A stretch of 64,000 nt of DNA from Rhynchonema sp. JSB1_4 (Eukaryota; Nematoda; Chromadorea; Monhysterida; Xyalidae), in assembly GCA_030248065.1 (NCBI GenBank), contig JASAMV010003771.1:34060-98059 (forward strand), read 5' to 3'. Below the pieces are notes generated by a model that saw only the letters and a list, made by a program, of their open reading frames with translations, made no database searches and was not told where the DNA came from. Positions within the stretch are counted from its first letter, which is position 1; every line of letters begins with the position of its first letter. The translations under genes were made by a program, and so were the position numbers. Below are positions 10,163 to 23,000 of the stretch, one piece after another.

Positions 10163-10546
10163 CAGTGTAGTTCTTGGGGGGAGGGGGTCCCCTCCTAAGG
10201 TACACTAACCGCCGCGACCAAGGTACACTAGTGCACTAACCGCCGCACCAGGTACACTAACCGCCGCAATTTTTGCCTAAAATAGGCATTTTTAGCCCAT
10301 GATGGGCATTTTAGGCCTAAAATGGGTAATTTTCAGGTCAATGTTGTCAAAAGTCGCCAATATACTCTATTTATGGAGAATTTTTTCCAAAAAAGGGCAA
10401 AAATAGGTCAAATTTTTTACCTCAAAGAAGGACTTTTTCCTGAATTTTGGTCTTCCCCTCCTTCCCCCCACAGGGAGGTGCACTAATCGCCGCACCGACA
10501 AAGTGGGTAGGTTCACTAACCGCCTCGCCGGACCAGGAACTACACT
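10163..10546. mobile_element. hAT-like MITE (ACACTAACCGCCGC family)
   Basis: Ends CAGTGTAGTTCTTGG and CCAGGAACTACACTG are inverted repeats identical in design to the element at 38545-39363. The subterminal word is GTACACTAACCGCCGC. The interior has GCCTAAAATGGGTAATTTT and similar AT words. The flanking 8-mers differ, so the duplication is eroded. Confidence 0.75.
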
Positions 10547-11184
10547 GATCCTAGTACAGCATGTATTTGTTTTGAATCTTATCACCAGCACACCAGGTAC
10601 TAACTGTGTACGAAATCAATCAATCAGATCAATATTTTTTGTCGATGTTGACCAAATGCTTCGATGGAATTTATTGGAAGGAATGAAAAGCCGCGCAGCG
10701 CATTTTTTTTGTTTCTAAGCTTTCCAACCTTAAAAGATGCTGTATAAATGCTAAATTAAGCAAATAAGGGCCCAAAATTCTAGGTGCAACCTTGCACCTA
10801 ACCCTGAATTTTTAGGTGCAATTCTGATTTTTTAGGTGCAATAAAAAAAACTATGGCGTCCCCCCAATGGTACCCTACCCGCCCCGGCCTGGTACGCTAC
10901 CCTATACTTGCGGGCTGAAAAAAAACGGTTTTTTATTCCAAAAATATATTTTGCGGAAAAATACGCAAGTATACGCTACCTACCCCCCTACCCGCCCCGC
11001 CAGTGTGGTCCGGAGGGGGAACATGACTCTTGCAAATGAACTAGGTACTAAACCAACTAACCAACAGATAAGGAGAAGCTCATTCCACTCATATACCAAT
11101 AACGGATTCAAACCAGCCGAACCCACGAAAACATCAACCAATTCAGAAAAAAATGTATGTAATATATATAATCAGCAAACGTAC
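10547..11184. other. repeat remnants downstream of the truncated glycogen synthase gene
   Basis: This contains AGGTGCAA and CTACCCGCCCCG words of an undelimited repeat and a possible decayed central hairpin near 10690. The part from 11050 to 11184 is AT-rich. I searched it for the next glycogen synthase exon and found none. Confidence 0.5.
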
Positions 11185-13496
11185 TTTGCCCAATTGATTG
11201 TACAGGTCAGCGTTGCCGGCACACAAATACCGACCGAGCAGCGTGGCGTGTGTTGTGAACACCGTGCCGACGTCCACTTTCCACAATCTCACAAATTATT
11301 ATCAAATTTATTTTTTCAACGCAAGAGGTTAGTAAAATCAAGCCTACTAACATAATAATGCGGAAACCAGTAAATAACGAGATCCAAAAACAAAAACTGA
11401 CCAACCGACACATCATAAGTCCCACCCCGGCCTGCCATTCGTGGAACTGCGCTGTGATCAGGGGCTGATAGTCGGTGATGGCTGCTCGGAACTGAAATCG
11501 AGAATATTTTTGGTTCCTTGTTTGCTGAATTTTTGGTTTCGTTTTACATTTCTATGCCGACTGCACTGACACTGCGGCAGTGAAACAACGGGTAATCTAT
11601 CATGCGTGAACCATCAGATCTAGAAACAGGCACAGTCAAATTTCAGCTTAGTGCAAAAAAAAATCCAGAGCATAACAACATTTATTGAAAGTTGACCTAT
11701 TCTCCGAATTCATTCATCTGGGATGTGAATAAACCTCTCTAAACAAGTTTCAAGTGTCAATCCCAACACCCCAAACCGACCGCTTGTATGAACTGTGCCA
11801 CCATCACACCCAATATGACAGCGTCGTTCGCTTCCCTATCGTGCCACGGTATGCCGATATGCGTGTCACGCCACAGCTGCAGAATTACTCTTTGTTTTTA
11901 TACACATAATGTATCGGAAGAGGAAATCATAATATCAAAACACCTCATGCTTCCATTGGTCCAATTTCCAGGCAGCTGAGCCGATATCGAATAGCACCAC
12001 TTTGGGATAGCCGTCGATCAGCCAACGTCCGTAGGTCACCTGCATCAAATTGGTTGATGTTTCAAAATGTTACGATTGCAAGACAAATTGAGAGGGCTTA
12101 TACTCGTGGTGGAAATAAGAAACCCACGACCAACCAGGAATCCCTGATCCCTCAAATGATGTAGTGCATGTCGCATCGGCGGATGTTCGGGTTCCAACAC
12201 TTCGACTTCGAGTCTGACCCTGTCCTCAACGTATGGCCCCATCATACAATATCGATCACCCAATTCGTCTGTGCTCACGGGCGCTTTTGTGCGCAACACG
12301 GTGTAGATACCGCCAACTGAAACATGTCTGCCGTATTTCCTTTAAACGGTGTGTATGACGTCTCAGGTCCTATGATTTTTTTGGTGTCAAAATAAAACGA
12401 AAATCGCGCAAAAGAAGAAAGATTTTTCAAAAAACAAATAGTCAGATTTTTGTTTGATATCAATAGTAGGGGAGCTCGGACCCGTCAGTCACAGCGTTCA
12501 ATAGAATTGATGGGTTTCGGGTTTTCAAGCGTCGGCTGAAACCTTCTTGAGCTTGTTCACGTGTGTTTGAAGAACAGATAACCTTGTTGCTTGCCAAAAT
12601 AGAATACTGAACAAGTGCAGTGACAATGAAGTAGTGTTCTGTAAACAGTGCCAAATTACCTAAATAAATGCCACAGAAGCTGAGCATTTACAATCAAATG
12701 TGTGCATGCACGTGCTGCAGAAAAAGACATCAAACATCCTGAGAGGGCAGCTCAATTAGGAGGAGACTTCTACTGTGCATTACTGTATTTGGAATTTGAA
12801 GGCTGGCTTCTATTGGACGCCATGCTATGCGGTAACTAGACATCAATAATTGTTAGGGAATTTTTTTGTTCTCATGTCGTGATAACTAATTCGAGCAGCT
12901 TGACCAATCACACAACACTGAACCGTACCATGATCTTCCATAGCCAGGACAGCGCAACAAGCGCAGTCAAAAAAGATAAAATATTCATTTTCAAATGATC
13001 ATCCCCAGTTACCACCAAATAACAACTATATGTTCTGGCACCAAAATCAGATTGCGTGTAGGCCTTGCTGCCGAATAAAACATACCACCCGATGTGCGTG
13101 TACAGATAAACCCGAAACCACATTGAAAGAGACGAATATCAATGATGTTTCACCTCCTCAGTTTTCGGACGGCTGTCTGCGCCGTTATTGTGAAAAGTTA
13201 ATTCTACAGGTATCGCAACTGCGTGCTGCGACGGCAAGTCACCAGGCCAAACCAAATGATAGCCAGAGTTAATTTTCATTCACAAAACCTTTATTGGCTA
13301 CTTCCCAGCTGCATTCGAATACGTATCTGCCCTCTTTCTTGGCAGTGACACCCTTGTCCATGGCAGCCATTGACGCCATCGGGTCCATAGTCGACACATC
13401 CAGTGTCTTACGACGTCGGGCCATTGCGGCCAGGTTTGTCATCGACATCCTGCTCGTCAGCTTGTCTGCAAGCATCCGGGCTTGGAATCGGTGCAT
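11185..13496 (-). CDS. gsy-1: glycogen synthase, N-terminal 257 codons (remaining exons not found)
   Basis: Glycogen synthase (GT3 family) transfers glucose from UDP-glucose to growing glycogen in the cytosol. Exons on the minus strand: 13496-13289, 12316-12135, 12039-11944, 11876-11781, 11491-11406 and 11287-11185, together 257 codons in frame. Diagnostic stretches are [10 protein letters not shown] then [59 protein letters not shown] and [17 protein letters not shown]. These cover the family's N-terminal Rossmann domain, including the UDP-glucose contact region. The last exon ends at a good GTACGT donor, but the expected continuation (FNVD, IYHRYC, TPNGLNV, YEPWGYTPAECT) was not seen in the 10 kb before TAF3. 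The ATG at 13496 is the first in frame after a stop; later Met codons are possible. Confidence 0.85.
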
Positions 13497-13732
13497 CGGG
13501 CATCATTGATGAGAACGAAGATATGACCGTCAGTTGGCTGCAACCGACAATCGTATGGAATGAAACCACAACAAGTTCAACACCATTCAACTACAATGTT
13601 CACCAAAACAAATTTTTATGCAAATAAGTCAGAAAACCCTGGTCAAACTTGATGACCACACGCAGAAAACAAAACGACAAGATGGACTACGATACAGCAG
13701 ACAGAAAAATAAATACAAATCTTGCTGGAGTA

Positions 13733-13738
13733 TTTATT
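13733..13738 (-). terminator. possible poly(A) signal for IDE
   Basis: AATAAA on the minus strand, about 270 bp downstream of the IDE stop codon and before the glycogen synthase start at 13496. Placement fits a 3' end, but the hexamer is common by chance in AT-rich sequence. Confidence 0.35.
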
Positions 13739-14005
13739 AGTTAAATATATTGTCAAAGACGTCACAGTACGCATTTCACAATAGAAGGTAAAGGCAGCGA
13801 AACAGACCACAGAAGTGCAGAATAGAGCAGGTTACAGTAAATCACAGAACACAGCAGCATCATTGGATACGGACAGAAAAAGGGAGTTGACCAAACAAAA
13901 ACTAAAAACGCAGGCCGTGTTGCAGAAAGTCAAATAAAGTATACCTACCTACCTATAAAAACTACAAACCTGATTAAAAACGCGGAATTTCAACAGTAAT
14001 CATAT

Positions 14006-17000
14006 TCACAGCTTTGATTCGTCATCCGGTTTCGGTATGGTAATGTAGGGCTCGGCCAGGGGCCACAACGGCAGACGCTTTTTGAACATGCACGGGTCGT
14101 CGATTTTGCAGGCCTGGAAACTTGTATAGGCAATCCATCGGCTCATGGCACTTTATACGCACAGGGCGCATGCAGCAGCACACGCCATTTTTTAAACAAA
14201 ATGTCCACTTTGGGCGAGTGTCATACCTAGATGGCCGCCTTTTAATTTATTCGGTTTTCATTTGCTGCTTGATATAACACTTCTATGCACTGTTGCAAAA
14301 TTTGGAGATGTTTCAATTCATAACTGCAGAGAATAGAGGCATTCATTTATGGCAGTAATGTAGCGTGCAGCCTGTGTGTGTTGAGTGCCATGAGCTGGCG
14401 GATTGCCTATACAAAATACATTTCTTGTGGACATCCCGCCAAAAAAACCAACAAAAAGTCACAAAAAAGTTATTTACAACCTTGGCGTCATCAACGGGCG
14501 TGTCCTCTTTGTTCCTCTTGCCCTCCAATTGGGTCGAGTAGACGCGCACAGACATTTTACGTCGATCAGCACTATCGGCCGAGATGTATTTGTCGAAATA
14601 CGACAATAATTGCGATTTCTCAAGTTTATCCAACGCTTTGATTTCGATTTCACCTGAACATTGAACGAAATATAAAAGAATCTTGCATTTCTGAGATAAC
14701 AAAATCGCTTACATCGATCAAAACAGTACTGTTGCGAGCTGATTTCGCCCCAGAAACGTCCGGCCAACGCCGATAGCTGTTTGGGCCGCTCCTTGCGTTT
14801 CGCTTTCAGTGCTTCTTTGTGTCTGAAGTAAAAAATGAAAGCTCACACATCGGATTCGAAAATACAAACGCGGCGTCTGAGACTGATTGCTTGCCTATTG
14901 AATTCCTCCTGACTCATATCCTGAATGGTGTCCCTGATTTGCTGCAAGAACGCTTCGATCCTGGTCTCCACATGTCGCGGGTCACGGTCACCTTGCACGA
15001 TCAGGCGGAATCCCTCAGTGCCGTGTGCACGACGAGCACCAGAGAATACGATGTAACCTGAATGAAAGCCAAGCGGTTGTGTGTGACACGCACACGGAGA
15101 AACCAGAATAGACAGTGATTGACGTCATCTTCAGTAAATACGTGTTATCACGTCATCTCGTGTTTGTGCGTTCCTGCGAATAAAACTGACCGGTTGTCTA
15201 CAGTCCAAAGTGAAAAAAACAACATTTGCACCCAATATGTGCAGTATATAAACTGAGTCAATTGAAGTTAACCCGATGTGGAACCAATACCATGTTTATG
15301 TGTAAACTTCGAACATTTTCAGTTTCAACTTCTGCATTTCGACAATTTTTGGATTCGATCACTAAGCTGGGAAACGTAATTTGACCTGGGGTAGCTTATC
15401 TAGCGTGAAAATGCTCCATTGAGGTTCGACGAAAAAAAGCACCAAATTAAAGAGAAACAACCGTATTCAATGAACGCATATAGGCAAACTACGCCAACAC
15501 GAGCCCGATTTCGGAGGTGGTGAACTTGCAAAACGTAAAGAAAGAGAAATCATCATGCTCCATGTTGTATGCCACAACGTGTAACGTTTCCCAAATCAGC
15601 AGCCACGCATAATCTCCCCCTTTTTCCTGCCCCCAAACGGGGGTGGTGGTTTTACTTTATCACTTCATCAACAATTTGCAAACATTTCCGAACCGAGTTG
15701 TTCCTTGGTCCTCAACGTATCGAACGCCGGTTCAGCCATAATCTGACACAACAGATCCAATCGGACATCGCCGATTGTCGCCTCCCCAATCTGCAACATC
15801 ATCTCGATGGCACTGTTGGAATGTGTGTCGTTCTGACGCTCGTACACCATCGACTCGCCTGCAGTTATGCTGGTTGTTTATTTTGCTGTACGGCTGCTTA
15901 ATGGTTGACGTGATTGTGACGCATGATTAACCGATCCAAAATAATTTCAAAACTGCAACAAGATTTAAGTAACAGTAACGAACGTAGGATGAACGCGATG
16001 GTTTCGCCATGCACAGTTGTGAAAGTTTCGGCTTTTACAGCTTCACGCTTGAGGTCGTTTATTTTGTTTTTATTGTAAAAGCCAATATTTTAGAAGTCGC
16101 ACGCGCTACAAGCTAGTCTATAAAAGTTGAACATAAGCAAAGCTTCGGAATACGTTGATTACAACATGTAGGCAAAAAACCTTTCCTCGAAGTTCTTCGA
16201 GACGAACACCAAAAATAAAGCGATGAATAACTCTGCCTACCAACCGACCAGCTTTCAATTGATGTTCCCTGTCCCTGTAGACCACCTGCGACTGTGGCAG
16301 GATGTGCACCTTCTTGCCTGGTCGTGCCTCAATGGTCAACGCCGACCAAACTGTATCGGCCAAGTCGATGGCAACCTGCGGTGCATCATAAGTCGATCAA
16401 CAAGACATGCCGTTTTTATTCGCTGTTTATTTTTTCAAAACAATTTTTTGTGGTTGTGCTTGGGGGATTTGTTCAGTGTCCCTTTGTATCATAGTCATTC
16501 ACTCAAGAGTGAAACATCAAGGACAATCAAAAGACGAGAATGATCAATGTGCTAAAAATATGACGTCGACTCACCTTTTCGGTGGCATTTCCATGCACCA
16601 ACATTTCCAAATAGACATTTGAGAATAATTCAGGAACAAATTCAATCAAATCATCAACAGTCAGATCTGAAATAAAATACAAATTTTATCATTCCTGTGC
16701 ATTTTATGTTGTACTTCAAGAAAAAGCTTATCCAAGAACCAACCTTGAGCGCTCTCCAACAGTTCATCTTTGGTCCAGACCCGTTGCGACAACAAACAAC
16801 TGCCGTGGTACACTGCATGCGAATACGGCTGCTCTTGTTCAAAGTTGCGCAGCTGTCGCACGTACAGCTGAAAAATTGGAAAGTTACTCAAATAACGCCT
16901 GCATTTTTCTAACTGATTTATCCATGTTCTGACCTCTTTCAGTGCCTCAAATCGCTGAGGGTCCGGTTTGAAGGCTTTCCACTTTTCGATCAAACGTTGC

Positions 17001-20000
17001 GCGAAAACAGCCAGCTTGTCGTTGTAACCTTTCACTGAAAAAATCCAGCACGAATTTGAATCATTTCTTATCAGAAAATGAGCACCAAATTAACCTGTCA
17101 TGCGCACACCATACTTTTCATTGCTGAACCCGGCGCTGAGACCAGCCAGCGTCGCGTTGTACGTGTATTCGGTGAGTGAATCCTGGGTGATATCATTTCA
17201 TTTTTAAATTATTCTCCTACGTTCAGTCCCAAAGAAACAAGTCGAGGAATAGCAACAAGAAATTCCTCTTATGCCAAATAATGAAAGCAAAACATGTTTC
17301 ACGGGTTCTCATATTTTGGATTGCAGGGCCCTGATTTCTCCACTGAATGAATGCAATTTGAGTCCAAAAATAACGTTTGTGATGCGACTAAAATGCACAT
17401 AAACTACCAGTTTTACAGCGGACGCGCTAAGATGCACTGTTTAATGTGAGTATAATACGACCAGCCAACCTGCAAGCAATCAGCCAACAATGCAGCCAAG
17501 TTGGCTTTCACCGGATCAGCGTACACGACAGGCGTGGTAATGTGAGCGTGTAGTACACATTTGGGCAGGTGGAACTCGTCGTCCTGATAAATCACGGCCG
17601 ACATTGTACATTTTTATTGAATGATTTGTGTAAAACGAGAACCCAGACAGAAAAACAGTTCTGTGCTTCCATCCAACCTGCTTGAACCAGACTCGCATTG
17701 CACGCGTGTTGCGTATGAGACGTGGCACACCGAATTTGCTGTAACAAATTTTTGAGACAGTCTTATTTGTTTTGTATACATATGAGTTCTCACCACCGGC
17801 GGAGCATCATCCGACATCGACATGATATTACACCAATTCAGGAACGAACGAACGACACCATGTATGGCATTCACTCAAAACACTTTCTTCAGCGAGACCA
17901 CGACAATTGAGAACCTTCATGAGCGAAGCTACAACGTGATAAACGAATACACAGAAACTGTTTACCCGAGATCGTAAGTCTGCTCTTCTGCAGGCATCGC
18001 TTCGAAATTGGTTGGTATGAACTCGTTTGGTTCGGGTAGACGGAACACATTCGAATGCGAGCTCTCAAATGCTTTCTTGCATCGAGACAGGAAACTCTGA
18101 GAAAATGTAAGATAATTATGTAGAACATGGCTATCAAAATGAAAATAAGATAAAAACGACAAAAAGTAGTCACTTTATCCAAATCTTTGATCGCATACTC
18201 AGTGCCATACCACTGTTCGTTCTTGTTGCCGACACGCTGTGCGAACGCCTGCGACAACACTGTGCACGAGAACTTGTCGGGCGTCAAATGATCCAGTACC
18301 TGAACAGAAATAAAGTTTTTATGCTTTCGAATAAGAAAACGTGGCGCTAGATCTCAAGACCGACCATATGAATCAATTCCGGCTTGTATTCGTCCATAAT
18401 GAACGGGCCAACTCGGACCTCGTGCAGCGGATAATGGTGTAGAGCCGTTGACGCGGCTGTTGCCAGCGACAGCGGCTGCTCCTTATCCTAAAAACGGGAT
18501 TTTAAACTTGTGCGGGTGACAAATTTTGGAAAAACCAATATTTACAAAACTGCCGCAAAAAAACACGAAAATGAGCCGTTTTTTCAAAATTTATATCAAG
18601 TTCTCCCAAACTTCGAAACCGGCGTAAAAACGCCAAATCCTCAAGTGAGTAAAACAAAAATCAACCTTAAATCTGAATCCAATATTATTGATTTGTTCGC
18701 ACTCTTTGAATATCCACTCCTGCACACCGATGCGTTTGATCATTCCCAAGTACTCAAACACGAGCAAGATTATGTCATCAACGTGCTGGATGCCTTCTGT
18801 AATTATGTATTTTTCTTTTTTCCCGTGTTAATGCGTTTATAATTGATCCAAAAATAAAATTCGACCTTCACTCAAGTCCAAATCGACACTAAAGAACCCG
18901 AAACCCTTGGCACATGGTCTCGGCCCGGCACTGAGTCCGTTTGTCCAGCCTCGACGCTTCAGTTCGGATAAAAGCGATCCTTCACCTTCGTGACCGAGCA
19001 GATGAGCTGAAAATTTAGTGCATTTTCTTTTTAATTTACATTTGAATAAAAACGAAGAGAAAAAGAGCACAATACTCACCAATGTAATTACCGGGTTGAG
19101 TGCGGTAATGTTCATCAAGGTCGGGAATCGGGAACGAGATGTGCAGACTGCGCAGATCTTTGACTGGCACGACCTTTCAAAATAAATCCACTAAGAAATA
19201 AAGCAAGACAATGAAGAGAGGAAGCCAGTCGAACCTCAACACGCTTTCCGATCTGTTTCGGCCCATATGGTGATTCATTCCACTGCTTTTGAGGCACGTT
19301 TTTATTCTCCACCCTGGCGAACAGCGGCAGTACCAGAGACTGTTCCATTTCATCAAGGCTTTGTTTGCCGACAATACAAAGTGCCATACTGAAGAAACAA
19401 AATTTAGTTCCATTTCCATTTAGTTCTTTGTGCAAGCTAAAACACAAAAAAGAGAACAAACAGATTTGATGAGTACCACTTCTTGTGGAACTCCAGCAGC
19501 GCGGCACGCGTGTCGATATTCTTCGTTTTTGGTATGTCCATCAGAGTTTGTCGGTTACCCGTTCCAAACTTGGAGTAGTCGTGCTCGGCGTCGGACAGTG
19601 ACCTGCATGATTGGAAATACTGTTAACTTTTGCTGTTCTTGAGTTCCTGCGCGATTTTGGCTGAACATCGTCAAATGATTCTAGCGGTCAGTCCAGAAAT
19701 GCTACAGATTCTACAGCACATAAAATTGTCTCTAAACATTTGCAGTTCAAGCCGACATCAAATTTTGTGATCGACAAAAATTGGTGATCGAAAACGATGC
19801 AAAGCAACTTCTAATCGTGTTACAGCAAGCAACCCAACCCACCGTTCCAACTGTATGCATCTCCACGAGTCGTGTTTCAAATTGTTGGAGTTCTCTGAAT
19901 CCACAGCGTTCACTTCGCGATCGGTCGCAGACGCAGTGAACAATGGCCGATGGAAGAATTGAGCGAAACGGTCGATGGCACCCTGATAATTCAGGCAAGT

Positions 20001-23000
20001 GATAGCACTCGGAATTAACGCTAGATCCACGGACCAGTTTGGAAATTGTCACGGATTGTGAAACATGACCTGCCTGGCCCGGTATCAAGCCTAGTGATCG
20101 GAGCCGTTTTTTCACCTTGGTTTGGGCAGATTTTCTGTCGATTAGGGTTAGAGAGATGTCGGGTGTCGGGTGCCAAAAAAGTGTAGGTGTCGGGTACCTC
20201 TAGATGTCGGGTGTCGGGTTTTTTTGGACCCGACACCCGACACTTAGGGTTCAAAACATAAGTTTTGATGAGAGAAGAATTTTGAGAGTAAATTTTCTTC
20301 GAACCAAATGTTTCCGAAGACGCAGAATGTGACATTTTGGTGTTTATTTCGTGTGAAAATACTTGAATTCAGTAATTTGAGCCAAAAAATTGCACTAACG
20401 ATGCAAATGAGCAAAAATTTGCCTGTTTTTGGTGTCGGGTTTTTTTTCAAAAACTAGATGTCGGGTGTCGGTTTTTTTGCAACTGTCGGGTGTCGGTTTT
20501 TTTCTCAGATGTCGGGTGTCGGGTACTTCCAGATGTCGGGTGTCGGCTACCCCCCCCCCCCCCCCGACCTCTAGCCCTGCTGTCGATTAGACATGCCACC
20601 AACATCGACCAGCTTCACGTGTCAAGCATACCTCCAGAGTAGACAAAGCCCAAACCCAACCCACATTCAAATGTTCAGGCGCACAATCAAAGTGATAATT
20701 TGTGTGATCAGTGCTGGTGTAGGCATTCGAATGTCCGCCGTGTTCCGTCACAAACTTGAAATACTCATTTTCGGACGGATACTTTTCGGTGCCCAAGAAC
20801 AGCATGTGCTCACAGAAATGCGCCAAACCCGGCAGCTCGCGTGGGTCCATTAGGTGACCTTGAAACAAACAAAACATGCCAGAAAGTCATGGAAACGCGA
20901 ATAATCTTTAGTTTTGAACAAATGTTTTAATATCATGTCTTGGTCACCTGCCTGAATCTGAAAGTACAATGCCACATGTTGTTCAACATCTTTCACAGAA
21001 AATGTTTCGCTGACTTTGTGACACGCATCTCAAAATGACGTGGTGGCATTAATATACAACCGCTTACAGCGCGAGCGAGCGATTATGCAACAAATTTGGC
21101 TTGATAATAAAGGGAAAGGACTGCAAATGGGAATTACAGAACAAATGGGCTGGCTGTCATCAGAGACTTGCTGTTGATTTCCGCCATCCTGCCTGCTGAT
21201 CAGACAATCAAAAATGCATGCTTGCTTTTTATCTCGTCTTCGCGCCGACATTCAGACGTGGCATTTTGTAGATTTTAGACTCATTATTATTTTTTGTGTT
21301 TTGAATTCGCGACATGGCTTGCTTAGGGTTTCAATTCAAATTTACTTGTCTCTTTATTCCGAATCGATTTGGATGCCTTCAGAGCTCATCCACAAATTGA
21401 ACAAGTAAATCGCACACCGAATCAATCACAAAAATGCAACAGATCGAACAGCCCGACCCGAAGCGTATTCAGCGCTTGGAGGAGAAAAAGAAAGAGGCTC
21501 AAGCTCGAATCGGCAAGCCGGAAGAGGCAAGCATGCGAGAACATTCACATTTTCCATACCTATTCTTTTCAAGTTTCCTTCTCCTATCCAGCGACTGAAA
21601 ACCGCCAAAAAGGAATTGGATTTGATCGACAAGGCGATCAACTGCGAGAAAGAAGGCCAGGCGAACATCGCAACGGCCGTCGACAAGACGAAGAAATCTA
21701 AAGAGCTCGAAGAGCAGGCCGATGCCCTGGCGCCACCAGGTTGGCAAAATTGGAGACCATTTACACGATAATTACTGAGTATGTCCCGGTGCGCCGGTCA
21801 AGCACAAAAGCATAAACGTCCAGATGTGCAACGCAAACGCTCGGAGGATTCGAGATTGACGATGAGCAAATCGGAGCACGCCAACGCCAGTGCGGTCAGT
21901 GGACGCTCGAAGTCCTAGTCACAATCTGCTGAAGGAAAAACCAATATCAACCTGCGATTCGAAGCACATACAAGTTGTCAGTTTTCTCAATTTCCAGCTG
22001 GAACAACAAATCGATCCGGAGCGTCTGCCGCGACTGGCCGAAAAACGCAAGGAAACGATGACTCGACTCGCCAAGCACGAAGAGGTCGGTCATGAGCAAC
22101 TCGTCGAAAATTCTGTCGAAAAAAACGCCAAATTTCAACCCCACCTATCAAACAGGACTTGAAGAACGCGAAAAGGGAGGTTGAGTTGTTGGACAAAGCG
22201 ATCGCAGCGCACAAGGAGGCGATTGCGTCGTACGCGAAAGCCGTGGAGAACATGTTGAAATCAACGACGTATGAAAGCGAGGCCGATGCCCTGACGCCAG
22301 GAGGTTTGCACACATTTGAACGTGAACGTTTTTTAATTGAAAAACAATGGGAGGAACTTAGGCCGAATTTTTCTCATAGTTTTAGGTGTGCAACGCAAAC
22401 GCTCTCGATCGAAGGAATCAAAAACGAACGTGAACAAATCAGAAAATCGCGACGCTGCTGTAAGTTGGACAAAGTTACAACAGTTCGGTCTTGCTTCATC
22501 AAGTGCAATCATTTTTCATTCAAAAACCTTTGTGTATTCCAGGAGGCATTGGCCAGTGGACGCTGATTACCAAGCGACGCAAAACTAGAATTACTGTTTC
22601 TCCTAAACGTTTGATTCTTTTTATTGGAGTGTAAAGCTATTGCGTTTGTGGATCGCTGTTTTTAATCGTTTACGAAATGAAATTCAAAGCACGATGCGTA
22701 AATGTAAAAAAATTATTTGTTTGAACGGAACAACCTTCCTTGACAGAAAGCACATTGGTATGCCTACCCATTTTTACCGCTGTTGTTCTGGTGCTTGCAT
22801 TTGTATTGATTTTTAGAAAGATTTTTGGAATTTGGATGAACAAAGCGCGGCCCAGCTGTGCCAAACCAGAGAAATTATTTTTACAATTATTTAGGTCAAA
22901 TACGTGTGAATGCTGGTCTTTTACGATATGCTGTTGGTAAAAAGAATTCTGAATTTCGGTCTTGGTTTATTTATAAACCTTCCTTGATGTTTTGCACTGC

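Noticed and set aside
12908..13272. Short frames on both strands in glycogen synthase intron 1
   Set aside because: No conserved motif, and the frames on the two strands overlap without splice support.
17795..17850. Segment encoding [11 protein letters not shown] as an IDE exon
   Set aside because: Joining exon 13 directly to the exon at 17738 keeps phase and matches the IDE alignment, leaving no room for it.
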